Notes: generated by a model from the sequence alone, not told the origin. A DNA stretch of 64,000 nt from Rubripirellula amarantea (GCF_007859865.1 NZ_SJPI01000001.1:1550001-1614000); one strand, 5' to 3'. Shown: positions 47,701 to 56,696, counted from the stretch's first letter. Numbers and translations are program-made.

Positions 47701-49373
47701 CCCCATGTAAAACTATTAAGTGTTTCGTGCGTGTCCTGATAGCCCCACCCATTGAGCAGCACTTGCGGCGGCCCATCCGGTTTCCCATCGTGATCGGCAT
47801 CGGGGATGAAGAGTAACTCCGGTGCAGCTCCGATCCATACTCCGCCGAATCCAACTTCGATGCCGCTTGCCAAATTAATGCCTTCGATAAACGTGGTCTT
47901 GGTTTCGAACGCGCCATCGGAATCGGTGTCCTCAAGAATAATGACGCGATCGCGACCTTGGCCTTCTGGCGCCTTCGTCGGATAGGTGTGCCCTTCGATA
48001 ACCCAAATTCTTCCGCGGGCATCAAAGCACATCGCGATCGGCTGAGTTAATTCGGGCTCGGCGGCAACAACATCTACGGTAAATCCGTCATCAGTCAACA
48101 TTTGTTCGGCCGCTTGTTCGGGCGACAAACCATTGGCGTACTTCGATTGATCGCGGCCTTCGGATTGTCGCCACGCCGTGGGTGCAGCTTGACTGGCTAG
48201 ATCGTTTTGCAGATGAACGGTCAGCCCACGTTTGCTGGCTGAAACGACGTCAAGCCTTTGATCGCCGTCCAGGTCGGCGACTAATATATCGGTGCCCACG
48301 CCCGAGTCATTGTCGATCAAATGCGGAACAAAATGAGTTTGGTCCGCTTTGACGTTTTCGAACCAGTACAGAACCGGCTCTTGTAAGCCGCCCACATCGT
48401 GACCATTGTGCGCCATCCAGCGCTTGCCGGTGACGATGTCTTTGCGACCATCGGAGTTCACGTCAGCCAACACAACCGCGTGCAGTTGGCTGAAGACGAC
48501 TCCGTAGTCATTGTCAGTCGAGGAGTCACCCATGATGTCGTGCTGAACAAACTCACCGTCGCCGATTTGTTCAAACCACGCTAGACCGTGACCGTGCGCT
48601 GAAAGCGACGAAACAATGTCGGCATCGCCATCGTCGTCTAAGTCATCAACGCAGATCTGTGCACCGCCGGGCAATCCCGGTTGAGGTGCCCATCGATGTG
48701 GCTGCCAAAGTTCGTCGCTACTTGCCTCGGAAGGTTGCTCCCACCAAAACGTTTTATTGAGCAGGTCCATGCGGCCGTCGGAATTAACATCACCGACACC
48801 CATTCCATGCTCAAATCGACCGGAGCACGCTCCCGCTCGCGTGATGCCGTGCCATGTCCAGGGCAACGTCGGGTCAGTACCCGCTTCGTAATATCCGTAG
48901 CGAGATTCACGACCGCAAACAATTTCGGGAAGTCCGCCCGGAACCAAGTCGACGATCGATGGTGATTCATTGTCAACAACATCCGCGACTTCATGTAATG
49001 CCCAAGCTTGGTCGAGAGATTGAGGACCAGGATTAAGATACAGTCGTGCTGCTTGGCCAGGAAACCCAATCACGAGCACATCGTTATGTCCATCAGCGTT
49101 GGCGTCAAAGACGTGGCTAAAGAATTGATCGCTGTAGCTGGATATCGGGAACTGGCGGGCGGGTGCAATTTCAAACGATTCTTCGAAGCTGGGACCACGA
49201 AACCATAATGGGCCTGCGACCAAGTCCGTGATACCGTCGCCGTCGATGTCGCCCGCAGACGCACCTTCGCTGTAGAAAGTCTGATGGACCGGCTTTCGAT
49301 TCCACGCTTGTGCATACGTGGAAACTGATACGACCAACGTTAGTAGCAGTGCATGAATGCCGGTTTTAGTCAT
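44742..49373 (-). CDS. Giant PVC-type CxxCH heme protein with FG-GAP, dehydrogenase-like, HEAT and carbohydrate-binding-like domains
   Basis: This exported protein has 1,543 residues (signal MTKTGIHALLLTLVVSVSTYAQA). In order: FG-GAP/VCBS repeats with Asp-rich Ca-binding loops (AGDIDGDGITDLVAG, DVNSDGRMD; about 30-400), a PVC-type dehydrogenase-like propeller (EPELTQPIAMCFDARGRIWV; about 430-830), a helical HEAT-like region (about 840-1230), a cytochrome c module C1258-G-T-C1261-H1262 with a downstream Met-rich segment, and a beta-rich C-terminus (about 1420-1543) resembling a carbohydrate-binding module. Probably periplasmic oxidation of a sugar-derived substrate; no partner oxidase is adjacent. 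Confidence 0.85.
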   Translation of the reverse strand: MTKTGIHALLLTLVVSVSTYAQAWNRKPVHQTFYSEGASAGDIDGDGITDLVAGPLWFRGPSFEESFEIAPARQFPISSYSDQFFSHVFDANADGHNDVLVIGFPGQAARLYLNPGPQSLDQAWALHEVADVVDNESPSIVDLVPGGLPEIVCGRESRYGYYEAGTDPTLPWTWHGITRAGACSGRFEHGMGVGDVNSDGRMDLLNKTFWWEQPSEASSDELWQPHRWAPQPGLPGGAQICVDDLDDDGDADIVSSLSAHGHGLAWFEQIGDGEFVQHDIMGDSSTDNDYGVVFSQLHAVVLADVNSDGRKDIVTGKRWMAHNGHDVGGLQEPVLYWFENVKADQTHFVPHLIDNDSGVGTDILVADLDGDQRLDVVSASKRGLTVHLQNDLASQAAPTAWRQSEGRDQSKYANGLSPEQAAEQMLTDDGFTVDVVAAEPELTQPIAMCFDARGRIWVIEGHTYPTKAPEGQGRDRVIILEDTDSDGAFETKTTFIEGINLASGIEVGFGGVWIGAAPELLFIPDADHDGKPDGPPQVLLNGWGYQDTHETLNSFTWGPDGWLYGCHGVFTHSEVGKPGSPPSERVKMNAGVWRYHPTQHRFEVYAHGTSNPWGVDFNDQGDWFISACVIPHLYHMIQGGRYQRQGGQHFNAATYDDIKTIADHAHFAGRVSEHAYWGDMPIEQRSTPLDTSVLGGGHAHCGLAIYNADVFPLNYRQNLFFHNLHGHRVVQETLVRDGSGYVGLHQPDFALARDHKQIGVGIMVGPDGALYTSDWYDIQTCHNRDQEVWDRTDGRLYRIRYGDIRPQSFDLWSESTDQLVERLRSNNGFFARQAQRVLSERAAASLLVDSVAGQLARIIDDSSLPRDRLRAVWTYAGIGAANDPQLIAWMNDRDPYVRGWAVQLAGEAMKPLLSPLLDEVAKLSKSDKSLVVQRYIVSLLQRIPVSQRWQIVKPLLANGINPNDRNLPFLVWYALEPMAVEDPARAMELAETSGLPSLFRFAVRRVVGSRVGRDTLMSWLSETKSTATRALVLTELIDDAKRRGGVTMPDRWPERMKQLSLVHEQGISNLARELAIQYGDESVFPYLRERLADRSLPKSERLSALSSLRSAGDAMLPKQVFALLDDASVSTEAVAALASFDDPAIADKLLQSFPHLTPAAKLAAMNWLSSRKATTERLVHAMESQVIEPKSVPAYIVRQAVSWGDPDLLVRIERSWGRIASSSQEKQSAYKKYRSVLTPPMIAKANASAGRSIFEANCGTCHRLFGEGGMIGPDITGANRTSVDYWLENILEPNALIGRAYQMTKFLTTDGRVIAGIVNEENEDAITVQTATEKIVLPVDEIEERSLSEVSMMPEGQLQPMSDDQVRSLFKYLMSPHQVKRPNDHPTSASRPKNPNTTIVEAETIKNVEASGGQVRSQAMKHFGNDWSGDQQLWWTGADPSQTLTLNVVVPTSDGNFDVSIFFTQARDYAIISVGLDDQEVKQQDFYSGEVTMGPPMTFADVSISSERLLPLKITIVGKNDQAVAGYMVGIDRIEFTPSQTSN

Positions 49374-49597
49374 GGGCGTGAGCTCTAAGGGCTAGAAGGC
49401 AGGGCACGTGAGGTGGGAACCAACAAGTTTAAACCACTCCATTGGCCCAGGTTGGGTGAACGTCAATAAATCGCATCGCTTAGGTCTCAAGCGGCTCAGG
49501 GCGATACCTCCTCCGAAGCTGAGTCATTTTTTGTTACCCTAACTTCGCGGTTGGTCGGACTCTTAACTTTCCCTTCACACTTGATTTTTCACTCATC

Positions 49598-50533
49598 ATG
49601 CAAAAACGTCATCTCCGCGGCACGGACATCGAGCTTTCTCTACTCGGTTTCGGAGCCTCCTCAATTGGGGCTGAGTTTCGGAAAATCGACATTCAAGAAG
49701 CATTTCGTAGCGTCCGAACGGCACTTGATCGTGGAATGAATTACGTCGACACCGCGGCCTACTATGGTCGTGGGATGAGCGAATGTTTACTCGGCCAAGT
49801 GCTTCCCGACATTCCGCGAGACTCTTATGTCATCAGCACAAAGTTGGGGCGTTTTGCGCCAACGCACTTCGACTTTAGCGCTAAGCGAGTAGCCGAGAGT
49901 GTGGATCTTTCGTTGCAGCGAATGCAGCTCGACCATCTCGACATGGTGTTCTGTCACGACATCGAGTTCGTTGACTTGGATTTAATCATCAATGAAACGT
50001 TGCCCGCCCTTCGCAAGGAAGTCGAGAAAGGCAAGGTTCTTTACATCGGTGTGAGCGGTTACCCGATGAAGATATTTACTGAATCAATCAAACGCAGCGA
50101 TCTAGATGTTGTGCTGACCTACAACCACTACACTCTTCAGAACGACATGGCACTTTCACTGGTTGAGCCATGCAAAGAACACAATGTCGGCTTAATTAAC
50201 GCAGCCCCGTTTTCAGCGAGACTGTTGACCAACGCGACGTTACCGGAGTGGCACAAGTCAACGCCCGAAGTTCGGGAGTGCGCTGCGAAGGCTGCGAAGC
50301 ATTGTGCCGAAGCGGGTTCCGACATCGCAAAGTTAGCGCTGCAGTACAGTGTTGCAAACGAAGACTTTGCTAGTTGCGTCACCGGTTCGGCAAACCCTGA
50401 TCGCGTTTCGCAGTGGTGCGATTGGATCGACGAACCACTCGATGAGAAACTGGTCGCCGAAATAAAAGAGATCCTCGCCCCTATTCATAATTGGGTGTAT
50501 GTCGAGGGTCGACCTGAAAACAATGATTCATAA
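49598..50533 (+). CDS. Aldo/keto reductase
   Basis: This 311-residue TIM-barrel NAD(P)H oxidoreductase resembles the L-galactose/L-fucose dehydrogenase branch. Family text: SLLGFGASSIGAEF near the N-terminus, NYVDTAAYYGRG (catalytic Asp and Tyr), STKLGRF (Lys) and MVFCHDIE (His), giving the usual D-Y-K-H tetrad. It lies 77 bases upstream of a TIM-barrel isomerase on the same strand, so the two probably act on one sugar pathway. Confidence 0.87.
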   Translation: MQKRHLRGTDIELSLLGFGASSIGAEFRKIDIQEAFRSVRTALDRGMNYVDTAAYYGRGMSECLLGQVLPDIPRDSYVISTKLGRFAPTHFDFSAKRVAESVDLSLQRMQLDHLDMVFCHDIEFVDLDLIINETLPALRKEVEKGKVLYIGVSGYPMKIFTESIKRSDLDVVLTYNHYTLQNDMALSLVEPCKEHNVGLINAAPFSARLLTNATLPEWHKSTPEVRECAAKAAKHCAEAGSDIAKLALQYSVANEDFASCVTGSANPDRVSQWCDWIDEPLDEKLVAEIKEILAPIHNWVYVEGRPENNDS

Positions 50534-50610
50534 TTAGCAATCGGTGCACTGCCATTCTTGCGCGCTCATTGAATTGCCTCCCTACCTTATAACCTCTTGA
50601 ACAATCTCCC

Positions 50611-51426
50611 ATGAAATCCTGCATCACCATTAGTCTCGTAGAAGAAGCCCGTGGCGGGCCGTTTGTACTATGGGATGGACTCGAAGCATCCGTCAATTAT
50701 GCGGCCGAGTTGGGTTACGATGCAGTCGAGATTTTTGCGCCAGGGGTGGAAGCTATCGACGCCGACTCACTCGGCAAACTATTGGACAAGACTGGGTTAA
50801 AGTTGGCCGCTCTCGGGACTGGCGCAGGATGGGTCAAGCACAAGTTGCAACTGGCGGACGCGGACGCAGGTCGACGCGAACAGGCAAGGTCGTTTGTGCG
50901 ATCGATCATTGATTGCGCAGGAGCATTTGGTGCAGCAGCGATTATTGGTTCAATGCAGGGACCTAGCGGTCATACCGGCGACGCCGAAACCGCGAGAGGA
51001 TACTTGGCCGAGGCACTTGAGGATGGGGGTGCCCATGCGGCGCAGTACAAAGTCCCGTTAATCTACGAACCGCTCAATCGCTATGAGACAAAGCAGTGTT
51101 GCACGGTCGCCGACGGGGTCGCACTGCTTGAATCGCTATCCACCGATAACGTGCGACTGCTGTGTGACTTGTTCCACATGAACATTGAAGAAACAGACAT
51201 TGCCCAAGCACTCCTTAGCGGCGGGAAGTGGGTGGGACACATTCACTTTGTCGATAGCAATCGTCGTCCGGTGGGACTTGGTCACATGAACTACACACCG
51301 ATCATCGCAGCCCTGCGGGAGATCGGTTACGACGGCTATTTGTGTGCCGAAGCATTCCCCTACCCTGATCCGCACGAGGCCGCACGTCAGACCAAACGCG
51401 CCTTCGACTATTGGACACAGTCGTAG
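50611..51426 (+). CDS. Sugar phosphate isomerase/epimerase (xylose-isomerase-like TIM barrel)
   Basis: This 271-residue AP-endonuclease-2-fold protein has barrel metal-site elements including DAVEIFAP, LIYEPLNRYE, LLCDLFHMNIEE, HIHFVDSNRR and LCAEAFPYPD, consistent with a divalent-metal isomerase or epimerase. Families of this fold act on hydroxypyruvate, myo-inosose and ketohexoses, so the substrate is open. The aldo/keto reductase just upstream suggests a small sugar-catabolic pair. Confidence 0.82.
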   Translation: MKSCITISLVEEARGGPFVLWDGLEASVNYAAELGYDAVEIFAPGVEAIDADSLGKLLDKTGLKLAALGTGAGWVKHKLQLADADAGRREQARSFVRSIIDCAGAFGAAAIIGSMQGPSGHTGDAETARGYLAEALEDGGAHAAQYKVPLIYEPLNRYETKQCCTVADGVALLESLSTDNVRLLCDLFHMNIEETDIAQALLSGGKWVGHIHFVDSNRRPVGLGHMNYTPIIAALREIGYDGYLCAEAFPYPDPHEAARQTKRAFDYWTQS

Positions 51427-51539
51427 AAGCATCAGTGAACGGTTTGAAACCACTTTCCTGCCGCTGCGAAGCTCTACGTCGCCTTCGGCTTAGTGCATCT
51501 GCGCGGTGAAAGCAAAAAGACGTGGCTAGCGAACGGTGG

Positions 51540-51821
51540 CTAAGAAGCTTTGCGAACGAGGACTTCACGGATGCGAAGCCCAAACTTATCGCCAATCTTG
51601 ACGGTTTCGCCGGTCGCGATTGATTTTCCACCGGCCTCTAATACCAGCGGTTCATCGCAATGGTTGTCAAAGGTCAACATGGATCCCGGCACCAGATCGA
51701 CGATTCGGTTTAGCGGCACGTTTTTGCGAGCCAAGGTGACGCTGACCACTGTCTCGATAGTCAAAACAGCCTTTGAGTAGCCACTGAAGGTGCCCTCGGT
51801 CCCTTGCGAAGGACTAGTCAT
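51540..51821 (-). CDS. Small FliN/SpoA-domain protein
   Basis: This 93-residue protein is almost entirely one SpoA (surface presentation of antigens) domain as in FliN/FliY: VLTIETVVSVTLARKNVPLN, ILDL-type VDLVPGSMLTFD, then LVLEAGGKSIATGETVKIGD and FGLRIREVL. FliN forms the flagellar C-ring. No other flagellar or type III secretion gene is in the window, and the neighbours are metabolic. A normal FliN has an N-terminal extension of similar length, which is missing here. Confidence 0.8.
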   Translation of the reverse strand: MTSPSQGTEGTFSGYSKAVLTIETVVSVTLARKNVPLNRIVDLVPGSMLTFDNHCDEPLVLEAGGKSIATGETVKIGDKFGLRIREVLVRKAS

Positions 51822-52188
51822 TGAGTCGGCTCCTTGGGGTAGGTGTCAGTGGTTAGCAGGGGGTGGTACAGAAAACGAAACGCCTCGGTGTGGCGTGCCG
51901 AGATAAGCGCAGCAGGCACCGGAGTGCTTTAGGTATCGGCCAGACAAGCCCGTAAAGATTGCCCAGAGTCCGCTAAACTCATGGAAAAACTCACTCATCA
52001 CGCTAATTTTCGATGCTTTCCCCCCGCCAGGGGGTGTGGAGTAGCGTGGGCCGTAGATACATTGGGCGAGGTCAGAAGTGAGTTCCCTTCCCCCGCCGCT
52101 CCTTTGAAGGAACCGGTGGAGTAAGGCGAGATCTCGTTTCTGCTCACCGTTTTTTCAACCACTGATCTTTGAAAAAGAAAGCTGCGCG
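51822..52188. other. Intergenic region with GC-rich hairpins
   Basis: This 367-base divergent gap separates the FliN-like gene (-) and the TANGO2-like gene (+). It includes a CCCCC-GCCA-GGGGG hairpin (about 52021-52034), a TCCTT-TG-AAGGA motif near 52100-52111 and a 10-base palindrome CGAGATCTCG (52127-52136). It has no gene I can support. The GC-rich block looks like dispersed non-coding sequence. Confidence 0.5.
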
Positions 52189-52968
52189 ATGTGCTTACTG
52201 GCTGTTCAATACCGCCTGGTTCCCGAGAGTCCGATTTTGGTCGCAGCCAATCGTGAAGAATACGTCGACCGACCGAGTCTCTCGCCTTCGATTCAATCTG
52301 GCAAACCAAGGGTATTATGCGGTGTTGACCAAAAGGGTGGGGGAACTTGGCTTGGAGTCAACCAGAATGGGTTGTTTGTCGGCTTATGCAATCGTGCGAC
52401 GACGATGCCATTATTCGGGCAGCGTTCACGAGGCCTGTTGGCACTAGACCTGCTTCGATGCACCTCAGCGGTTCGTGCGCTTGAAAAGGCAGAAACCGAG
52501 TTCGCTAAGACTCGTTACGAAGGCTGCAATATCATTGTCGCCGATGCGAAGAATGGCTACGCGATTCACGCTGATGAACGCCAAGAAGTGGTAGAGCTAA
52601 AAGACGGGCTCAACATCATCGGATCACGAAACCTGAACGATCCCGACGACCAACGCGTTCAGATGGCTCGCCGATTGCTAACGCTTCAGACCCTTGATTC
52701 GCCGGTGAAGTTCTTGGCTGTCGCCAGCAAAGTTTTTGCTCGCAGTCCGGTTGGTCCAGGCCGTCCCAGCATGGTGGTACGCCACGGCGATTACGCCACC
52801 GTCAGCAGTACGTTGATTGCTTTGGGCGTAAAACCTCGCGATGCAATTTATCAGTTCAGCAACGGCGCACCCGACCAATCCAAGTACGAGGACTTCTCGC
52901 CGATGTTGCGAGATATCCTTAGTCGGGGACTGCGTGAAGCTCGAACCAAGGCAAAGGCTCAAAGCTAG
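52189..52968 (+). CDS. TANGO2/NRDE-family protein
   Basis: This 259-residue protein starts Met-Cys and has the NRDE-equivalent motif ANREEY (20-25), where the third residue is Glu instead of Asp. GGTWLGVNQNGLFVGLCNR and an internal GSRNLNDP segment are family features. The N-terminal Cys and fold suggest an Ntn-type active site, but bacterial function is unknown; heme or lipid handling has been proposed for eukaryotic relatives. Likely cytoplasmic. Confidence 0.85.
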   Translation: MCLLAVQYRLVPESPILVAANREEYVDRPSLSPSIQSGKPRVLCGVDQKGGGTWLGVNQNGLFVGLCNRATTMPLFGQRSRGLLALDLLRCTSAVRALEKAETEFAKTRYEGCNIIVADAKNGYAIHADERQEVVELKDGLNIIGSRNLNDPDDQRVQMARRLLTLQTLDSPVKFLAVASKVFARSPVGPGRPSMVVRHGDYATVSSTLIALGVKPRDAIYQFSNGAPDQSKYEDFSPMLRDILSRGLREARTKAKAQS

Positions 52969-53069
52969 AGTTCGATCACCAATCAAAGCGGCAGGATTCC
53001 AGTGCACTTTCGCGTGAACGATTCCTGCCGCGTTGTCATTCAGCTTTGTCATGAAGGAACTCACAGGCG

Positions 53070-54059
53070 ATGGTAGCTGCATCTTCACTTTCTGCATTGA
53101 AAGGCGCGTCCTGCCTCGTAACCGGCGGCGCGGGTTTCATTGGCTCGCACCTTGTTGATACGTTGCTCGCTGCTGGTGCAAGCGTTCGTGTACTTGATAA
53201 TTTCAGTACCGGATATGAACAGAACCTTGTCCACTTGGCAGGCAAGTCCGAGGTGAGTGTCCTTCATGGTGATGCGGCTGATCGCGATACCGTGAAAGAT
53301 GCAGTCGCCGGCATCGACTTTATCTTTCACCATTCGGCGATGGCCAGCGTTCCGCGTAGCATGCGTGAACCTTTACTGTGTCACGATTGGTGCGCCACCA
53401 GTACCGTGAATCTGCTTGCCGAGGCATCTGCTGCGAACGTCAAGCGACTCGTGCTTGCTTCCACCAGCGCAGCGTACGGCGATTCCTCGTTTGTGTCGAA
53501 ACGTGAAACGGATCCTACGATTCCGCTTTCCCCCTATGCAGCGTCCAAGTTGGCGGCTGAGGGTTATTGCCGTGCGTTCAATACTGGCTTTGGGCTCGAA
53601 ACGGTCGTGCTGCGATATTTCAACGTATTCGGTCCGCGTCAGGATCCCCAAAGTGAATACAGCGCCGTGATTCCTCGGTTCGTTTCGATGATTCTTTCTG
53701 GTGATCGTCCAGTGATCTACGGTGATGGGGAACAATCTCGCGACTTTGTCTATGTCACGGATGTTGCTCGCGCGAACATGTTGGCGGCAACGCAGCCCAA
53801 GGCGGCCGGCATGACATTCAACATCGGCCGCGGGCAGCGAACGTCGCTGTTAGAGCTGCTTTCCACACTTCGCACGTTACTCGGTCAAGACATTGAACCG
53901 ATCCACGAACCACCGCGGGCGGGCGACGTTCGTGATTCGCTTGCCGACGTCAGCGAAGCCAGGAATCACCTTGGATTTGATGCTGAGGTCTCGATAGCCC
54001 AAGGACTCAAGCAAAGCATTGAGTACTACCGAACGGTTGCAACGATGGCTACCTCTTAG
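53070..54059 (+). CDS. Nucleotide-sugar 4-epimerase/dehydratase-type extended SDR
   Basis: This 329-residue enzyme has the NAD-binding loop GGAGFIGSH (19-27), the catalytic STS motif near 131, and Y156-x3-K160 (SPYAASK). NVFGPRQDP and the C-terminal GRGQRTSLLELL match UDP-glucose/UDP-GlcNAc 4-epimerase relatives of the WbpP/GalE type. Such enzymes make sugars for cell-surface polysaccharides. It starts 102 bases after the TANGO2-like gene. Confidence 0.88.
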   Translation: MVAASSLSALKGASCLVTGGAGFIGSHLVDTLLAAGASVRVLDNFSTGYEQNLVHLAGKSEVSVLHGDAADRDTVKDAVAGIDFIFHHSAMASVPRSMREPLLCHDWCATSTVNLLAEASAANVKRLVLASTSAAYGDSSFVSKRETDPTIPLSPYAASKLAAEGYCRAFNTGFGLETVVLRYFNVFGPRQDPQSEYSAVIPRFVSMILSGDRPVIYGDGEQSRDFVYVTDVARANMLAATQPKAAGMTFNIGRGQRTSLLELLSTLRTLLGQDIEPIHEPPRAGDVRDSLADVSEARNHLGFDAEVSIAQGLKQSIEYYRTVATMATS

Positions 54060-54071
54060 CAATCGCTGGAC

Positions 54072-55544
54072 TCAGCGAATGGTCGGCATCCACGCTTTGC
54101 TGCCGATGCCCAAGTAAACCAACGATCCATCGCGGCTGAATACCAGCTTCAGTTCTTGATAGCGGATTAGGTTGGCATCCGTTAAACGTTCCGCTTCCGA
54201 ATTTTCCAATGTGGGAATTTCGTAAGGGAGTAAAGGTCTCGCCTCGTCGGGCACGCCATACCGATCAAGCAGCCATGCGATCGTAACGACCTTCGAGTAT
54301 GCCGGGCTTTGACGAAGAGTGACTGTTTTCCCATTGAACTCAACTTCGTAACCTTCCTCTGCCACCGCGATCGCATCTGCGACGTGACGCGGTCGAGGTG
54401 AACTACCATCCGCATCGAGAACGACTTGCTGATCCATGCCAGCCAAATCGCTCATCAAGCCCGAGTGAACGTTCTCTTTCCGCATCAATCGGATCCAGGC
54501 AACCTCGGTGTTCGACCCGTCACTATCAAAGTGGACGGCCAAGGGATATCCGACCAGCAAGTGTTCATCATCGCGACGGACAAAAAAGTCGCGGACTGCG
54601 TGGCCCGCTAGGTTAGGTGGATCCTTCACAAAGCCGCTCAATCGAATGTGCCCATCCGATCGAAGCACGTTTCCTCGAAGGTGATTGGAACTGGACTGAT
54701 CGATTGTGCTGGTGATCGGTTCATCGGTACCAATACCTTGATTGTCAATTTGGAAGTCGCTCAGTTCATAACGGCCGGTCCACGAAGGGCCGGTTGCGTT
54801 ACAAGCGACAAAGTCACCAGCTTGGCTGAATCGGATTCCAAGGGTAGCAATGTCATCGTCACCTGCGGATTCGTAGGCGACCCATTGACCGATGATCTGG
54901 TCTTGCGAGATCACTGTGTTCGAATTGCTCCAAATGACGAACACGAGAGCAAGCAATGCGATCAACCCACACGCGATTCCAATCCTGGCTTGAGGCCGGG
55001 CGAGGAAACGTTTGAGGCGAGTCCACTTTGATGCCTTGACCATGAACGCCGCTGGAACGTTATCACTGTCTTGCGGCTGAGTTTGAGTTGCTTTGGCAAA
55101 CCCCAAGCTCTGGTCGGGTTGCGTGGTGTCTCCACTATGCTTGTCCGTCAATCGAAGCCAGTTCGTTAGGCAAGCCTGAAGAATCAACAAGCGATGAACC
55201 GATTGCCATTGATTCGAATCTCGTATCTGCAGTTCCGCAGTGTGGGGAAGACGCTGGCGGGCAGCCAATAAAATCAACTCGTTCAGTTGGTATGCAGATT
55301 CACGCGAACCGGGCACATTACGAACAAAGTACTCGGGCACAAAGGTGCCTGGTGGATGCGGCAGTACGGTTTTGCTTTCTTTGTCAAACAGCCCGATATC
55401 GGATGCACGGTACCATGGACCATCGGGACCGGCACCGATGACGTCGCCCCAGTTCACAACCCCGGCAAGCGCCGCTTCACGCAGCTCGACGCCGGTGAAT
55501 GGGCCAATCGCCGTCTCTTCGATAAGGATGTAAAGCTGATGCAC
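54072..55544 (-). CDS. Membrane protein with an N-terminal GYF-like domain
   Basis: This 490-residue protein is not assigned to a named family. The first ~50 residues (LYILIEETAIGPFTGVELRE, then WYRASDIGLF) resemble the GYF_2 domain frequent in planctomycete membrane proteins, which binds short peptides. A Gln/Thr-rich linker precedes one membrane helix (about 190-207, GIACGLIALLALVFVIW). The C-terminal ~280 residues are beta-rich and predicted extracytoplasmic. The start is GTG (55544), with no nearby ATG. It converges on the epimerase gene with only 12 bases between stops. Confidence 0.65.
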   Translation of the reverse strand: MHQLYILIEETAIGPFTGVELREAALAGVVNWGDVIGAGPDGPWYRASDIGLFDKESKTVLPHPPGTFVPEYFVRNVPGSRESAYQLNELILLAARQRLPHTAELQIRDSNQWQSVHRLLILQACLTNWLRLTDKHSGDTTQPDQSLGFAKATQTQPQDSDNVPAAFMVKASKWTRLKRFLARPQARIGIACGLIALLALVFVIWSNSNTVISQDQIIGQWVAYESAGDDDIATLGIRFSQAGDFVACNATGPSWTGRYELSDFQIDNQGIGTDEPITSTIDQSSSNHLRGNVLRSDGHIRLSGFVKDPPNLAGHAVRDFFVRRDDEHLLVGYPLAVHFDSDGSNTEVAWIRLMRKENVHSGLMSDLAGMDQQVVLDADGSSPRPRHVADAIAVAEEGYEVEFNGKTVTLRQSPAYSKVVTIAWLLDRYGVPDEARPLLPYEIPTLENSEAERLTDANLIRYQELKLVFSRDGSLVYLGIGSKAWMPTIR

Positions 55545-55754
55545 GATGAAGAAAAAAGGTAAAAATGGAAACGGACTGAACGCTTGCCCATGCTGCGGGC
55601 TATAGAATCATGCGAGTCGTTGCTTAAAACAATTTAGGTGATCACGGCATCGAAGTGTTCGCAGTACTCGTACGGATACCTGAGTTTTGCAAGTCAGTGA
55701 TACGTTTGCACGAGTGCATCTTCCGATGTACTGACTCGGGGACAACACACCGAA

Positions 55755-56696
55755 ATGAAAACGCAGACCCAACGCCACGCTGCCTTCACCATCGTCGAGT
55801 TGATGGTTGTGATCGCGATAATCTCGATCTTAGTCGGCCTTCTTTTACCCGCGGTTCAAGCGTCGCGTGAATCGGCTCGGCAGACTCACTGTCTCAATAA
55901 CTTGAAGCAAATCGGGTTAGCCGTTCAGAACTTTGAAAGTCAAAGAAAGGAATTACCGCCCAGTCGAAACTACGACCACTTCACGAGTTGGGCATTCTTG
56001 ATTTTGCCTCATATGGAATCCACAGCCTTACCCGAGCAATGGAATGATCGGCTGAAGTACTATTATCAAAGCGACAAAGCTCGTCTAACTCGCATCCCGC
56101 ATTATTATTGTCCCACTCGCCGCGACGGAGGCGTCTTTAGCATTGAGGGGGACGACATCCTATCGCCCTTTGAAACCAGTTCGCATGTCCCCGGGACCGT
56201 CGCGGATTACGCTTGTTCGGCTGGTTACGGTGAACCGGGGGTTTGGAATTGGATCTCATCTCGCGGTGCGTTCATCATCGGCGATGGTGTTACCGATCCA
56301 CCGACGGTGCCCCAGGGCGATTTCCCGCCGCCGCTCGCAGAGCTGGTCACTTGGAAAAGCCGAACCACCTTCGCAAGTATCTTTGACGGGGCCAGTCACA
56401 CCGTCATCGTGGGTGAAAAGCACGTGCGTCCGTTACGGCAAGGAATCGCACCGGAGGATGGAGCGATTTACAACGGTGATCACCCTGGGAATTTTTCGAG
56501 GTGTGGTGGCCCAGGTTACCCATTGGCACGATTTCCTGACGACGAGTATCAAACCAATTTCGGCAGCTACCACACAGGCGGTGTGAACTTTGTTTTCGCC
56601 GATGGTAGTGTTCGCGTGTTCGACGTTAATATGTCGACCGAGCTACTTGGCCGACTCACATCCCGAAACGATGGCGAGTTCGCCAAAGACAACTGA
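55755..56696 (+). CDS. DUF1559 protein with a prepilin-like N-terminus (copy 2)
   Basis: This 313-residue protein has the N-terminus [20 protein letters not shown], followed by [15 protein letters not shown]. This is a prepilin-type helix with Glu at +5, but the residue before the cleavage site is Ala instead of Gly. The C-terminus [18 protein letters not shown] matches the family tail. A paralogue of the 41.3-kb protein, likewise paired with a small lipoprotein gene, here convergent rather than downstream. Confidence 0.88.
   Translation: MKTQTQRHAAFTIVELMVVIAIISILVGLLLPAVQASRESARQTHCLNNLKQIGLAVQNFESQRKELPPSRNYDHFTSWAFLILPHMESTALPEQWNDRLKYYYQSDKARLTRIPHYYCPTRRDGGVFSIEGDDILSPFETSSHVPGTVADYACSAGYGEPGVWNWISSRGAFIIGDGVTDPPTVPQGDFPPPLAELVTWKSRTTFASIFDGASHTVIVGEKHVRPLRQGIAPEDGAIYNGDHPGNFSRCGGPGYPLARFPDDEYQTNFGSYHTGGVNFVFADGSVRVFDVNMSTELLGRLTSRNDGEFAKDN

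Noticed and set aside
51998-52309. 103-codon minus-strand open frame before the TANGO2-like gene
   Set aside because: It runs through the GC-rich hairpins and into the start of a conserved gene, with no domain.
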